Shown here: one piece after another, positions 63,611-64,000 of the stretch
Position numbering within the stretch: the first letter of the stretch is position 1
Layout of the letters: every line of letters starts with the position of its first letter
From: FEN-33 sp963768775
GTDB taxonomy: Archaea > Thermoplasmatota > Thermoplasmata > Methanomassiliicoccales > UBA472
Assembly: GCA_963768775.1 (NCBI GenBank)
Contig: CAVYIY010000008.1
Coordinates: 124,001-188,000, forward strand
DNA: 64,000 nucleotides
Reading direction: 5' to 3'
Notes under the pieces: generated by a model
Told to the model about the DNA's origin: nothing
Databases searched by the model: none
The model's input: the letters and a program-made list of their open reading frames with translations, nothing else
Position numbers and translations under genes: made by a program

Positions 63611-64000
63611 TCACCTCTCGCTTGTATTCTCGCTTGTATACTTCCTAACGATCTTTAGCGGATTGAACACTAACCCGCCTCCCTCGTAGAACTTTTGGAA
63701 TAGTTCGACATAGTGGAGCCTGATTCCGTGAATGCCAGCCGAGATGACCGCCAGTATGAAGATCATCAGATGGCCGATCATGAATATGGCGATGGCCGCG
63801 ATGATCGCCACTCCCCCGATGGGCGCGACCATCTCTATCGCGATCATATTGAACGCCAAGGCCATGCCCGCCTTGGACATGCCGATGGCCGCCAGACGAG
63901 TGTAGGACACGACGTTGCTCATCAGCGCCGGAAGCTCTAATATCGCCTGCCCACCCTCTCCTTTGAAGGAGATTATGATGCCGGGCAGAAGCAGTGCCAG
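63611..64000 (-). CDS. atpI: A-type ATP synthase subunit I, C-terminal part (partial)
   Basis: The membrane half of the stator carries the ion half-channels. The visible part includes SNVVSYTRLAAIGMSKAGMA with the conserved Arg of the ion path, and ISAGIHGIRLHYVELFQKFY with the usual ending. The N-terminus lies beyond the window edge. The order I-K-E-C-F-A-B-D is the archaeal norm. Confidence 0.93.
   Translation of the reverse strand: MALLLPGIIISFKGEGGQAILELPALMSNVVSYTRLAAIGMSKAGMALAFNMIAIEMVAPIGGVAIIAAIAIFMIGHLMIFILAVISAGIHGIRLHYVELFQKFYEGGGLVFNPLKIVRKYTSENTSER

Overview
The window is archaeal. It carries a split (AA + AB) GMP synthase, TFB, Gar1, the small subunit of DNA polymerase D, Orc1/Cdc6, an A-type ATP synthase, a CDC48/Hsp20 heat-shock cluster, a tRNA-intron endonuclease of the fused type and the secE-spt5-L11-L1-P0-L12 block. 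Many genes have a TATA box about 25-30 bases ahead of the start codon and no Shine-Dalgarno sequence. High GC, a large TATA-driven leaderless set and the gene content suggest a euryarchaeon of the Thermoplasmata, perhaps close to Methanomassiliicoccales. The lineage is an inference; there is no rRNA here to test it.

Layout. 0-3.6 kb: secE end, spt5 with a long N-terminal extension, stalk and ribosomal genes, then a region of interleaved inverted repeats. 3.8-12 kb: Nif3-like protein, orc1/cdc6, gcvT, M20 peptidase, asnS (reverse), RimI-like acetyltransferase, small proteins, tRNA-Gly(CCC). 12-18.4 kb: EamA transporter with a histidine-rich tail, small membrane proteins, thioesterase, a winged-helix regulator divergent from a flavin-binding protein, a DUF1638 remnant, a Kef-type antiporter. 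18.8-25.9 kb: a P-type ATPase remnant, rtcA, PAC2 chaperone, arfC, Mut7-C RNase, guaAA, HAD and HNH proteins. 26-31 kb (mostly reverse): guaAB-purE, small proteins, pantoate pathway ligase-ahcY-pfkB. 31-35 kb: gar1-tfb, a zinc-ribbon/TPR membrane protein, endA. 35-39.5 kb: heat-shock regulator, coiled-coil protein, hsp20, cdc48, hsp20. 39.5-41.9 kb: MBL hydrolase, a Cro-type regulator and an overlapping gene. 41.9-50.6 kb: an AT-richer island with a large UbiA-like prenyltransferase, two geranylgeranyl-reductase-like flavoproteins and a 1433-residue pilin-like/FG-GAP surface protein whose promoter sits inside an inverted repeat. 50.6-57.5 kb: HTH/ATPase-like regulator, cobO, CYTH protein, CPBP protease, TIM-barrel protein, UPF0201, DP1. 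57.6-64 kb (reverse): ATP synthase I-K-E-C-F-A-B-D.

Quality. Many conserved genes are broken by one-base indels (P0, gcvT, asnS, eamA, the 15-kb regulator, kef, rtcA, PAC2, arfC, Mut7-C, guaAA, tfb, DP1 and most of the ATP synthase). Where I could resolve the event by eye it is most often a single extra base. I treat these as intact genes with sequence errors unless stated. Error density is clearly highest between about 56.8 and 61.4 kb.

The best candidates for new biology are the heat-shock operon with its shared GTTAACAAC element, the AT-rich lipid/surface-protein island with its operator-like promoter, the enlarged Spt5, and the interleaved inverted repeats after L12. I saw no CRISPR array, insertion sequence or rRNA gene.
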